Of a DNA stretch of 64,000 nt, positions 40,885 to 50,445 are shown one piece after another; the first letter of the stretch is position 1, and every line of letters begins with the position of its first letter. Location of the stretch: positions 248,001 to 312,000 of the forward strand of contig SVFF01000001.1 of NCBI GenBank assembly GCA_015057005.1, written 5' to 3'. The notes under the pieces were generated by a model. That model was not told the origin of the DNA and ran no database searches. It saw only the letters and a program-made list of their open reading frames with translations. The stretch comes from Lachnospiraceae bacterium. Lineage in GTDB: Bacteria; Bacillota; Clostridia; Lachnospirales; Lachnospiraceae. The position numbers and the translations under genes were made by a program.

Positions 40885-42156
40885 ATGAAAACCGAAAAAA
40901 CTCCCAGTCTTTACAGTCTGGTGGACGAAACAAAAATCAACGAAATGCTCACTGCGTTTGCATCCTGCGTAGGGCTCCCGGTACAATTGATCGACGAACA
41001 CGGCAATATCCTGCTCTCCTTCGGTGAGACCGCCAAATTTTGTTCCATATTTAAAGAAAATGTCCCCCGTGAAAAAAGAGAGAGCTGCAGCCAGCTGCAC
41101 GCAAACGCCAGCAAAAAAGCCATCACCATAGGTGAGACTTATATCTTTTCCTGCCACGCCAATTTGAATCACATGATCTTCCCCTTACTGGGCCGGAATC
41201 AATTCTTCGGCTCCGTGCTGGTGGGGCCTTTTCTTATGGATGCCCCTGATGCCCTGCTGATTTCAGATATCAGCAAACGCTACCAGGTAAGCACAGAGAC
41301 TTTGCTGGAGCTTTACGAAGAAGCCGAACGCGTCCGGGTGATAGAGCCTTCCATGGTGACCCAGATCAGCCGCCTGATCTTCTATCTGTTCTCCAACCTG
41401 ATACCGGACAGCAACCAGCAGCTGATCATCAACAAGAACAAACTCTACCAGCAGGCCCAGATCAGCGACTCCATCCAGCGCTACAAGACCAGCGAGACCA
41501 CGATCCGAAGCAGTTACCCCTATGATAAGGAAAAAGAACTGATTGCAAAGGTAAAGACCGGAAATGTCAGGGAAGCCAAGGGTGTGCTCAACGATCTTTT
41601 GGGATATGTTCTGTTCTCCGAGGGCAACAGTCTGGATTTTGTCAAATCCAGAGCCATTGAGCTGTGTTCCCTGCTCTCCCGTACTGCCATCGAAGGCGGT
41701 GCCGCCACTGATGCCATCCTGCGTATCAACAACCAATTCCTGAAATCCCTGCAGGAGATCACCACTTTGGACACCCTCTGCTACAAGCTGCAGGAGACCG
41801 TGGAGGTATTTACGGACAGCATGTTCAACACCCTGCCGCTCAAGAACAGTGACGTGATGCGCAGAGCCATCCACTATATTTCGGAAAACTACGCTTCTCC
41901 CATCACCTTGCAGGATGTAGCAAACCAAATACATATGAATCCGGCTTATTTTTCCACTATTTTCAAACAATCCATGGGGTCTTCTTTCAAGGATTATCTG
42001 AACATGGTGCGTGTGGAGGAGAGCAAGCGGCTGTTGGCTAATACGGACTACTCCATTATCAACATCGCCATCGCCACCGGCTTCGACGATCAGAGTTATT
42101 TTTCCAAAGTATTCAAAAAATATACAGGCCTGACGCCGAAGCAGTACAGAAGCTGA
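40885..42156 (+). CDS. PocR-domain AraC-family transcriptional regulator
   Basis: N-terminal PocR-like sensory domain (LPVQLIDEHGNILLSFG...CSIFK...C...YIFSCHANLNHMIFPL) and C-terminal AraC HTH (ITLQDVANQIHMNPAYFSTIFKQSMGSSFKDYLNMVRVEESKRLL). Confidence 0.85.
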   Translation: MKTEKTPSLYSLVDETKINEMLTAFASCVGLPVQLIDEHGNILLSFGETAKFCSIFKENVPREKRESCSQLHANASKKAITIGETYIFSCHANLNHMIFPLLGRNQFFGSVLVGPFLMDAPDALLISDISKRYQVSTETLLELYEEAERVRVIEPSMVTQISRLIFYLFSNLIPDSNQQLIINKNKLYQQAQISDSIQRYKTSETTIRSSYPYDKEKELIAKVKTGNVREAKGVLNDLLGYVLFSEGNSLDFVKSRAIELCSLLSRTAIEGGAATDAILRINNQFLKSLQEITTLDTLCYKLQETVEVFTDSMFNTLPLKNSDVMRRAIHYISENYASPITLQDVANQIHMNPAYFSTIFKQSMGSSFKDYLNMVRVEESKRLLANTDYSIINIAIATGFDDQSYFSKVFKKYTGLTPKQYRS

Positions 42157-42408
42157 CGAATACCGCAAATTTCTGAAGGGATTCACAAAGTTAAGAGTTT
42201 CCTACATGCATTTCCCCCAAAACGCAAAAAGAAAATAATTTGCGAACCAAGAATCTGTATATCGATAATTTATGCATCAATCGCAAAATGATTGACTATT
42301 ATTCTTTAAAATTTTATAATATAAACAAGCTATTAATAAGGATAGTTACATTTTTTACACAGTACATTGAGCATATTATATGCTGTTCAAAGAGAGGAGA
42401 TTTTTATT

Positions 42409-43173
42409 ATGGGACGTTTAGACGGAAAAGTTGCAATCATCACAGGAGGTAATTCCGGCGTAGGTGCTGCTACTGCAGAATTATTCGCAAAAGAAGGCGC
42501 AAAGGTAGTTATCAGTGCACGTCGTCTGCCTCAGTTGGAAGAAGTAGCTGAAAAGATCAGATCAAACGGCGGCGAGGTATTGGCTGTGCCCACCGATGTA
42601 TCCAAAGTAGCAGATGTAGAAAATCTGGTAGCTCAGACCGTAGCAACCTTCGGCAAGCTGGATATTCTGGTAAACAACGCAGGCGTATTGGAAGAAGGCT
42701 TAAAGCCCATCGAGTGCTTCACCGAAGAAGACCTGGAGAAGGTATTCAGCATCAACACCAAGGGCTGCATGTACTGCACCAGAGCAGCAGTTAAGGAAAT
42801 GATGAAGAACAATTCCGGTTCCATCATCAACCTGGACTCCGTTGCCGGCGCATTCGGTACCGGCGGTGCTTCCTACGTTACCAGTAAGGCAGCTGTGATC
42901 GGTCTGACCAAGCACACCGCACTGCGCTTCACCGGCACCGGCATCAGATGTAACTCTGTAAATCCCAGCACCATCGTTACCCCTATGACCATGAACACCA
43001 ATCCTGCTTCCCTGGATCCCAACATGATGGGCCAGATGAACAAGCACATGAACCTGAAGGTTCAGCCCTGCATGCCCATCGATGTAGCTAACATCCTGCT
43101 GTTCCTGGCAAGCGATGAGTCCCGCGCCATCACCGGACAGGTAATCGTATCCGACTTTGGTGCTACACTGTAA
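42409..43173 (+). CDS. Short-chain dehydrogenase/reductase
   Basis: MGRLDGKVAIITGGNSGVGAATAELFAKEGA, NNAG, S and YVTSK catalytic residues; AGAGAGGAGA SD upstream. Confidence 0.9.
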   Translation: MGRLDGKVAIITGGNSGVGAATAELFAKEGAKVVISARRLPQLEEVAEKIRSNGGEVLAVPTDVSKVADVENLVAQTVATFGKLDILVNNAGVLEEGLKPIECFTEEDLEKVFSINTKGCMYCTRAAVKEMMKNNSGSIINLDSVAGAFGTGGASYVTSKAAVIGLTKHTALRFTGTGIRCNSVNPSTIVTPMTMNTNPASLDPNMMGQMNKHMNLKVQPCMPIDVANILLFLASDESRAITGQVIVSDFGATL

Positions 43174-43215
43174 GAAATAAAAATAATGAGCCCCACCATG
43201 GGGCAAAAATGATGG

Positions 43216-43235
43216 GGGCGCTTTCGCGCCCCCGT
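43216..43235 (+). terminator. GC-rich hairpin between convergent genes
   Basis: GGGGGCGC-TTTC-GCGCCCCC followed by GTTGTT. Confidence 0.5.
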
Positions 43236-43244
43236 TGTTACTAT

Positions 43245-44411
43245 CTAGTTTTGTGTTCTTTCCACCCATGCCTGCCAGCGCGGGTCTTTTTCAATTTCTT
43301 TTTTTATTTCACTATAATCCGGATTTCCCCATATAGGCCAAGCAGCAGGTAATAATTTAGCAGCGCCCGGATTCTTTTCTGTATCAAATTTTACAAAAGA
43401 TACAAGCGGCGCAGTCAGAAAATGCTCTTTGCCATCACACACAGCATCAAGTGCTCTGGCATGCTCCAACGCTGCATCTAACGAAACGAAAGCCTCGTCA
43501 TGATAGCCTCTCTCCCACTGCAACCTTGATAAATAGAGATTCAGTTTAATCAGATCATTGTGATATTGTCCCATGTTTCCGTCATCACAGATTAAATAAA
43601 ATATGGCAATGGCACCCTTTACTTTCTCAATTGGCAAGTCGCTGTCATAGTGTTTTCGGTTGGCAATCAATCCATACACAAGCTTATCTGCAAATTCTCT
43701 TGCCGCTTTCAGCAAAAAATTGCCAATGTACATTGCTTCCTGTTTGCCATCAGTCGCCCCAGCAAGCAAATATTCTCTGCACTCTTTAATGGACGGCATT
43801 CGCATTGCACAAGAGATTGCTTTTTCGGATTCGCCACGCACTCTGTAAAGAGATACCAGAAGCGATGTGGCCTTCGAAACGACCATCTGATCCATTGCAT
43901 TGCCCAAAAGATTTTCACAGACTTTCACAGCCTCAGACCAATACACATTCTTCTTTTGTGTGTCATAGCTATATTGAATAAAACCTTCTACATCATAATA
44001 AATCCATTCATCATGCCTGCGCCATCCAGCCTCATGCAAAGTCTCAGCAAGTGATATCAAAAGCCTTTCGTTCCTCGGGAACTCTGCAAGGCCTTCGCGC
44101 AAAATCATCAGTCCTTCATCAATCCATTCCCCATCTCCACGATTTGGAATATCCAATGAATTTATTTTATCAATTATGGCGTCAATTTTCGCATCTCTAT
44201 TATTCTGATACCCAAACAGTTCATCAATGGTGATACCGAAATAATTGGCGATTGCCGGTATCATTTCCATATCAGGATAACTTCCGCCAGCCTCCCACCT
44301 GGAAACAGCCTGTGATGTCACGCCTAATGTATCCGCCAACGCTTCCTGTGTCCTGTCGTCACGGCGACGGAGTTCTCGTATTTTTACACCCAAATTCAAT
44401 TGCATAATCAC
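43245..44411 (-). CDS. XRE-family HTH regulator with TPR-like C-terminus
   Basis: LNLGVKIRELRRRDDRTQEALADTLGVTSQAVSRWEAGGSYPDMEMIPAIANYFGITIDELFGYQ. Confidence 0.85.
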   Translation of the reverse strand: MIMQLNLGVKIRELRRRDDRTQEALADTLGVTSQAVSRWEAGGSYPDMEMIPAIANYFGITIDELFGYQNNRDAKIDAIIDKINSLDIPNRGDGEWIDEGLMILREGLAEFPRNERLLISLAETLHEAGWRRHDEWIYYDVEGFIQYSYDTQKKNVYWSEAVKVCENLLGNAMDQMVVSKATSLLVSLYRVRGESEKAISCAMRMPSIKECREYLLAGATDGKQEAMYIGNFLLKAAREFADKLVYGLIANRKHYDSDLPIEKVKGAIAIFYLICDDGNMGQYHNDLIKLNLYLSRLQWERGYHDEAFVSLDAALEHARALDAVCDGKEHFLTAPLVSFVKFDTEKNPGAAKLLPAAWPIWGNPDYSEIKKEIEKDPRWQAWVERTQN

Positions 44412-44588
44412 ACCTCCATATTATTTTCACCGGTGTAATTATATTATAGCAAAAATTCAGGAGAAAAAAATTATCAATTGGTTGTTTCAAAATCAACCAT
44501 TAGTTGTATGGTGCGTGCTGGAAACAGACATAGAAAAAGGCTTCAGCCTTTCGAGATGAGCCCTCTTAATAAACCTACCATTACACAA

Positions 44589-45329
44589 CTAATGCTGGTA
44601 CAAGACAATTGTAATATCGTCATGTATATTTTTTTGATGTGCTTTAATAGCCTTATCTCTTGCCTCAGCAATGATTGCGTTCACACTTTTGGTCAAATCA
44701 TTCGACTCTATCAACTGAAGCAATTCCTCCGTATTTAAGTAATCACTTACGCCATCACAACAAACTGCAATCATATCTCCATCCAGCAGACTGTATTCTT
44801 CTACAGAATACTCAAGAACCACCATAGGAATAAATGTTTCAAACATTGACCACATATGTTCCGGCAATCTGTGAACATACTCGTCCAACTGTTCTTCCTT
44901 AAACACTCCCCTTTGCACCAGATTGTCATATATTTTCTTGGGCTTCGCAATTCTTTCCGCTTTGTTTCCCCTAATGAGAAAAGCGGGCGAATCACCAATT
45001 GCCGCAATAGTTGCTGTGTTATTCTCAATGATACAAATAATCAGAGTACCAAATATATATTTATTTTTTTGTTGGGACATGGTAATTAATTCGTTGTTAA
45101 TTTTCCAAACAATCTCTCTAATATACACCTCAGGAGATAATCCCGACTCACAAAAAGACATAGATTCTACCGTTTCAACGCAAAGCGTTGACATTGCAAC
45201 CTTACCATCTGCGCCTGCCCCTGATGCCCCATCTGCCAGCATGATTGTAGAGCGATCCGATGATATATAGAATCTGTCTCCATTAATACCACTTGTACCA
45301 ACCAGGCTGTTTCCGTAACATTTGGCCAT
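44589..45329 (-). CDS. PP2C-like protein serine/threonine phosphatase
   Basis: MLADGASGAGADG, AIGDSPAFLIR, VCCDGVSDYL, HDDITIVLY motifs. Confidence 0.8.
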   Translation of the reverse strand: MAKCYGNSLVGTSGINGDRFYISSDRSTIMLADGASGAGADGKVAMSTLCVETVESMSFCESGLSPEVYIREIVWKINNELITMSQQKNKYIFGTLIICIIENNTATIAAIGDSPAFLIRGNKAERIAKPKKIYDNLVQRGVFKEEQLDEYVHRLPEHMWSMFETFIPMVVLEYSVEEYSLLDGDMIAVCCDGVSDYLNTEELLQLIESNDLTKSVNAIIAEARDKAIKAHQKNIHDDITIVLYQH

Positions 45330-45345
45330 ACTGATTCCTCGCTTC

Positions 45346-45930
45346 CTAATTATTTAACAAGCATTCTTGTATGATATTCCCAAACTTTCCTTCCAGAAAA
45401 ACCTTATACTCCGGAATATCCTGTGCCATTTTATATTGCTCTTTGATACAACACTCTATCCACGCTAACATCTCCTTGCTGTTTTCGCTATACTTCTTGA
45501 TCTTGATCAGCCCTTTCTCCTCAGCCGCTTTCAAAGCTTCATATGCATCGGGCACATATTCACAAGCTTCTACCGGCACCGGCGTTGTACTTGTTACTGC
45601 AAAAGGAATGTCCTTCATACTTTCTGCAGTTGGCACGTCCTTTGTTGCATAAACATAGCCCGAAACGCCTGCATAGGTATCGAAAACTGCATCCGGCCAA
45701 TATTCCTGCAATTCCAAGATGCCATCTTTAGTGAAACCATAACTGCACCATTTATGATATTTCCCGGAATGTTTAAATCCAATTTCCTTACAATATTTTT
45801 CCACAGCGTTGCTGAGGTAAACTAAAGCATTTTCTCTTTTCGCTGTCATATATACCAATGCTTTGTCATGCATAGAAACACCGGGAATCAGTTCTTCAAT
45901 ACCTGCTACATTAGATGCGTGATAGTACAT
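45346..45930 (-). CDS. Hypothetical protein, possibly ART-like fold
   Basis: MYYHASNVAGIEELIPGVSMHDKALVYMTAKRENALVYLSNAVEKYC; tight spacing to flanking genes. ART similarity is weak and motif-based only. Confidence 0.5.
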   Translation of the reverse strand: MYYHASNVAGIEELIPGVSMHDKALVYMTAKRENALVYLSNAVEKYCKEIGFKHSGKYHKWCSYGFTKDGILELQEYWPDAVFDTYAGVSGYVYATKDVPTAESMKDIPFAVTSTTPVPVEACEYVPDAYEALKAAEEKGLIKIKKYSENSKEMLAWIECCIKEQYKMAQDIPEYKVFLEGKFGNIIQECLLNN

Positions 45931-45951
45931 TAGGCAGCCCCCTCACTACTA

Positions 45952-46530
45952 TTATAAATATCCTTCAAACAAAGCCAGATATTCTTCATGCCTGCTTTCT
46001 GCGTTTTCCTGTAGCCACCCATAGACCTCTTGCATCATCCATTCCTCATCATATGCTTCAAGGTTCCTTCCAAAAATACGGCTGTACATTTTGTAAATGT
46101 CATCATAACAATCCATTCCCCGCAGGAGATGTTTCAGATTAGCTACAAATAGTTTTAATGTATGATCATATTTATTATTCAATGATGCCAGATCCTGCTT
46201 CGACACTGAATCACAGTGGGGGATTGCAACACAAGACACATCCACTATCATAAACGGATTGGTTTTATTGATTGCAATAGATATAATGTATTTGTCCGGC
46301 GCAAGGCTGGGCGTATAATCATGAAAAATGACATCATATTTTTCCTCAAAGAGCTTGGGCAGCTTTGTCAGGAACACTCCATTATCAATACCTGAAACAT
46401 CGATCACCAAATCAAGGTCAGAAAATTCATCGTTATTTCCATTACTCAAACTGCCAACTATTTTACACGATTTCACTTCCGGTAAATCATTTAAGAACTC
46501 AAAAATATCTTTCGCAAATTCTATCATCAT
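45952..46530 (-). CDS. Nucleotidyltransferase-fold protein
   Basis: KIVGSLSNGNNDEFSDLDLVIDVSG (GSx...SDLDL Pol-beta NTase motif), YDVIFHDYTP. Confidence 0.75.
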   Translation of the reverse strand: MMIEFAKDIFEFLNDLPEVKSCKIVGSLSNGNNDEFSDLDLVIDVSGIDNGVFLTKLPKLFEEKYDVIFHDYTPSLAPDKYIISIAINKTNPFMIVDVSCVAIPHCDSVSKQDLASLNNKYDHTLKLFVANLKHLLRGMDCYDDIYKMYSRIFGRNLEAYDEEWMMQEVYGWLQENAESRHEEYLALFEGYL

Positions 46531-46554
46531 GTATCTCCTCAACATTCTTTTCCG

Positions 46555-46746
46555 GAGCAGACATTTCTTGCCATTCCCACACTTTCAGCCGCCCCAAACT
46601 CGCTCTTTACGTCCATTTGAGCAGACGATTTCTCCTTTTTTAGCACTTTCGGCCGACCGCAACTCACTATTCTTGCCTTTTTGAGCGGACGTTTTCTTCC
46701 TTTTCTACACTTTCGGCCGCGCCTAACAGACAAATGGGCACTTACA
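46555..46746. repeat. 64-bp tandem repeat, 3 imperfect units
   Basis: Units start at 46555, 46619 and 46683 (GAGC[A/G]GAC...ACTTTC[A/G]GCCG), exact 64-bp period; unit 3 diverges in its second half. Confidence 0.8.
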
Positions 46747-46781
46747 ACAAACGAACAGGCGCTCATAACCAGCAATATTGA

Positions 46782-48116
46782 TTAATACCCCACAGCCAGT
46801 CCCAAGAACAATAACCCGCAGGTCAGCACCAGATTCAAAATCTGGAACTTGCCGCTCCACTTGGCCCAATTTACGTAGCTGACATCCGCCAGGCCCAGAC
46901 TGATCAACAGCACCGGGTTAGTAGGGTAGAAGGCGTTAGAGAAGCCGTCACCGAAGGCAAAGGCCAGCACACAGAGCTGGGCAGATATGCCGAAGACTTC
47001 TGCTGCAGGAACGATCAGAGGCATCAGCAGGAATGCTTTCGCAGAGCCGGAGGGGATGAAAAAGTTCATCACCAATACAATCAGGTAAATGAAAAGGATA
47101 ACCAACGCCTTAGGTAACGTAGATGCAATATCAATGGCACCCTGCAGCAGGGTATCCAAAATACCACCTTCCACCAGTGTATATTTGATAGAGTTGGCCA
47201 TCAGGATCATCAATACTGCGGGCAGCATGCTAGTAATGCCATTCCAGAAAGTCTGCCCCAGACGCTTCAAGCCCATTCCGGACACCAGCGTAGCAGTAAT
47301 ACCTGCTGCCAGGAACATTACAGCAATAATGATCATGGTCAGATCCTGCAGAAAAGTCAGGAAGATAGAACTCAGCACCAGCAAAATGCCAACGCCCACG
47401 ATTCCTACAAAGCAAATCAGGCCCCGGTCCATGGACTTGGCACCCTGAAACTCTGCTTTCACAATTTCTTCATCCAGAGGACGCTCGATTTTCTTCACAT
47501 GACGATACAAAAAGAACCAAAGCAATCCGTAAATCATCATAAATGAAAGCATTCTCAGCCACATTCCCGAAAACATGGGCAGGCCCGCCAGTTCCTGGGC
47601 CACACCTACCGTAAACGGATTGCACACACCGGATGCAAAGCCGCAGCCTGCGGCCAGAAGGCTCATGCCAAGTCCGGAAAAAGCATCCCACCCCAGGCGG
47701 ATTGCAAGTGCCACCACAATGGGCACCAGGGGCACACACTCCTCAAACGAGCCGATGAACGCTCCCATAGACATAAAAAACAGAGTGATTACCGCCAGCA
47801 GGGCATACCGGTTCTTTCCAAAACGATAGGTGATCCGATCCAGCAAATAACGCATCAGGCCGCCTTTTTCCAGGCTGTTAAAAACTCCGCCTATTACCAG
47901 CAAAAATGCCAGCACAGCGATCAGGGATCCATTTCCTTCCGCCCCCAGCACCAGCACCGGAGATAATGCCCATTTCCAGAATGGGATCCCACCTCCCGGT
48001 ACAATAAATGTCAATATGTAGGTCAGCACCATCAGCACAAAGATCACTGCCAATGCTGATATAAAAGATTTAGCACTGATGTTTAAACCCTTTTTCTCCG
48101 CTGTATTCGTGTTCAT
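46782..48116 (-). CDS. YfcC-type (C4-dicarboxylate / basic amino acid) anaerobic carrier-like permease
   Basis: ~12 TM; KSFISALAVIFVLMVLTYILTFIVPGG...FMSMGAFIGSFEECVPLVPIVVALA...IPSGSAKAFLLMPLIVP. Confidence 0.75.
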   Translation of the reverse strand: MNTNTAEKKGLNISAKSFISALAVIFVLMVLTYILTFIVPGGGIPFWKWALSPVLVLGAEGNGSLIAVLAFLLVIGGVFNSLEKGGLMRYLLDRITYRFGKNRYALLAVITLFFMSMGAFIGSFEECVPLVPIVVALAIRLGWDAFSGLGMSLLAAGCGFASGVCNPFTVGVAQELAGLPMFSGMWLRMLSFMMIYGLLWFFLYRHVKKIERPLDEEIVKAEFQGAKSMDRGLICFVGIVGVGILLVLSSIFLTFLQDLTMIIIAVMFLAAGITATLVSGMGLKRLGQTFWNGITSMLPAVLMILMANSIKYTLVEGGILDTLLQGAIDIASTLPKALVILFIYLIVLVMNFFIPSGSAKAFLLMPLIVPAAEVFGISAQLCVLAFAFGDGFSNAFYPTNPVLLISLGLADVSYVNWAKWSGKFQILNLVLTCGLLFLGLAVGY

Positions 48117-48240
48117 AAATATCTCCCGCCATTCCGTTTATAATCGAAATCAAATATTTCTATTAACTATACCAATATTTCCTGCTTTTATCAATTCTTT
48201 CCCGACTCATTTCACGGAAATTTCTGTTTTTACCCATGAA

Positions 48241-48266
48241 AATGCCGCCCTATTCCGGGCGGCATT
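48241..48266 (-). terminator. Terminator downstream of symporter gene
   Basis: AATGCCGCCC-ggaata-GGGCGGCATTTTC on the minus strand. Confidence 0.65.
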
Positions 48267-48268
48267 CA

Positions 48269-49795
48269 CTATTCTTCGATGGATTTCTTTCTGCTGACCA
48301 CTACTGTCTCATCCAGGCAAGAGAAGACAGCGTCCACTTTCTTTTTATCCATCTTGGGAGTCAGCATACTGACCACGGGTACAACGATCAGCCCTGCGAT
48401 CATGGCGATTGCTCCTGCATTGATGGGAGAAGCGATGAACTTAAAGAACATATTGGCAACTGTCAGCAGTACGCCGCAAGCAAAGCTGGCCCAAACAGAG
48501 AGTTTGGTAACGCCCTTCCAGTACAGGCCGTACATGAAGGGAGCCAGGAATGCGCCTGCCAGTGCGCCCCAGGAAATACCCATCAGCTGTGCAATAAATG
48601 TAGGAGGATCCAGTGCAATGACAACGCTGACAACAATAAATACTACCAGCATGATTCTCATAATAAGGAGCTGCTTCTTCTCGTCCATATCCTTCACGAT
48701 ATTATCCTTGATCAGGTCCAGTGTCAGGGTGGAGCTGGAGGTCAGCACAAGGGAGGACAAGGTGGACATGGAAGCGGAAAGCACCAGCACGATCACAACA
48801 CCAATCAAAATGTCAGGCAGGGTAGACAGCATACCGGGTACGATTGCGTCGTAGATAATGCTGCCGTTCTCTGCGTAGATTGCGGGAGTGTCAAACAGAC
48901 GTCCGAAGCCGCCCAGGAAATAACATCCACCGGATACGATAATCGCAAAGAAGGTCGAGATAATGGTACCGGTCTTGATGGCCTTTTCATCCTTGATGGC
49001 GTAGAATTTGTGCACCATCTGAGGAAGCCCCCAGGTGCCCAGGGAGGTGAGCACTACAACACCCAGCAGATTGGGCAGATCCGGGCCGAAGAAGGAAGCG
49101 AACACGCCCTTCTGGCCCAACGTAAGGGGAATGTCACTTTCGATCTCAGAAAGTTTCATAACTGCTTCGTAGAAGCCGCCCTGGCCGTTCAGTACCGCTG
49201 TGATAACTGCGATGATGCCAATGATCATGATAATACCCTGAATGAAATCGTTGATGGCGGTTGCCATGTAACCACCCAGGATCACATACACGCCGGTCAG
49301 CGCTGCCATGGCGATTACACAAGTGGAGTAAGGAATGTCAAAGGCCATTCCGAACAGTCTGGACAGGCCGTTGTATACCGATGCGGTATAAGGGATCAGG
49401 AAAATAAAAGCAATGGCAGATGCCGCAATCTTCAGCGCCTTAGAATCATAACGTTTACCAAAGAAATCAGGCATAGTGGCTGCAGACAGATGCTTGGTCA
49501 TAACTCTCGTTCTTCTGCCCAAAACCATCCAGGCCAGCAGGGAGCCGATCACCGCATTGCCGATACCGATCCAAGTGGCGGAAAGGCCGTATTTATAACC
49601 AAACTGTCCCGCATAGCCAACGAACACAACTGCCGAAAAATAGGAAGTACCATAAGCAAACGCAGTAAGCCAGGGCCCTACAGCGCGTCCGCCCAGCACA
49701 AAATCATTCACATTGGTAGCATGCTTTCTGGAATAGAGACCTACTGCTATCATCACTGCAAAAAATACGATTAGAAAAATAATTTTGGTAAGCAT
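48269..49795 (-). CDS. Sodium:solute symporter family protein
   Basis: 508 aa, multi-TM; DFVLGGRAVGPWLTAFAYGTSYFSAVVFVGYAGQFGYKYG...ATMPDFFGKRY. Confidence 0.85.
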   Translation of the reverse strand: MLTKIIFLIVFFAVMIAVGLYSRKHATNVNDFVLGGRAVGPWLTAFAYGTSYFSAVVFVGYAGQFGYKYGLSATWIGIGNAVIGSLLAWMVLGRRTRVMTKHLSAATMPDFFGKRYDSKALKIAASAIAFIFLIPYTASVYNGLSRLFGMAFDIPYSTCVIAMAALTGVYVILGGYMATAINDFIQGIIMIIGIIAVITAVLNGQGGFYEAVMKLSEIESDIPLTLGQKGVFASFFGPDLPNLLGVVVLTSLGTWGLPQMVHKFYAIKDEKAIKTGTIISTFFAIIVSGGCYFLGGFGRLFDTPAIYAENGSIIYDAIVPGMLSTLPDILIGVVIVLVLSASMSTLSSLVLTSSSTLTLDLIKDNIVKDMDEKKQLLIMRIMLVVFIVVSVVIALDPPTFIAQLMGISWGALAGAFLAPFMYGLYWKGVTKLSVWASFACGVLLTVANMFFKFIASPINAGAIAMIAGLIVVPVVSMLTPKMDKKKVDAVFSCLDETVVVSRKKSIEE

Positions 49796-49857
49796 AATAC
49801 ATCTCTCCTTGTTTTTTCTTATGTTCTCTCTGTGAGACCACCATTCCGCTCTTTCCC

Positions 49858-49902
49858 TTTAAAGCGTTACACTTTAAACCGTTACGCTTTAAAGTTATAA
49901 AG
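49858..49902. promoter_or_regulatory. Three 15-bp direct repeats upstream of symporter (candidate operator iterons)
   Basis: TTTAAAGCGTTACAC / TTTAAACCGTTACGC / TTTAAAGTTATAAAG, just downstream of a minus-strand TTGCAT-17-TATAAT promoter. Confidence 0.6.
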
Positions 49903-50001
49903 TAATTGTATTATACAAAACCCTTGCAGAAAATGCAAGGGTTCCTTTGTATCTTTTGCAATTTTTATTTTGGGGGGATTTTTACAAGTTCTAAAACTTC
50001 C

Positions 50002-50424
50002 TTAGAACAGCTCCGCCTGATCCACAGTCTTGATGCCTACACCCGCCAGCGCTGCCGCTGCCTTCTGGTTGTCATCCACACGGAAGATCATATAAGCACC
50101 TGATTTGGCGGAAAGGAAAGCGTAGGTGTACTCTACTGCCACATCAGCCTCTGCCAACACCTCCAGGATCGCAGCAAGGCTTCCGGGCTCGTCGCTGATA
50201 GCTGTAGCAAGTACATCAGTCATCATGGTAAGATATCCGGCTTTCTGCAGTACCTCCATGGCACTGTCCGGATTCTCACAGATGATCCGCAGGATACCGA
50301 AATCCTGTGTGTCGCCTACTGAGAGGGCTCTTAAGTTTACATCGTGCTCAGCAATGTACCTGGTAACCTCTGCCAGCTGGCCTTTCTTGTTCTCAATAAA
50401 TACGGAAATCTGCTTTACACTCAT
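50002..50424 (-). CDS. ACT domain-containing protein (tandem ACT)
   Basis: MSVKQISVFIENKKGQLAEVTRYIAEHDVNLRALSVGD...ISDEPGSLAAILEVLAEADVAVEYTYAF. Confidence 0.85.
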   Translation of the reverse strand: MSVKQISVFIENKKGQLAEVTRYIAEHDVNLRALSVGDTQDFGILRIICENPDSAMEVLQKAGYLTMMTDVLATAISDEPGSLAAILEVLAEADVAVEYTYAFLSAKSGAYMIFRVDDNQKAAAALAGVGIKTVDQAELF

Positions 50425-50445
50425 GCTTGAACCTCCTTTTCCTAA

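Noticed and set aside
46539-46775. 78-aa minus-strand ORF across the 64-bp repeats
   Set aside because: Repeat period is not divisible by 3 and the translation is Lys/Arg-rich and unlike a domain; better explained as repeat DNA.
48236-49774. 512-aa plus-strand ORF opposite the sodium:solute symporter
   Set aside because: His/Gln/Gly-rich low-complexity translation typical of the reverse strand of a membrane protein gene.
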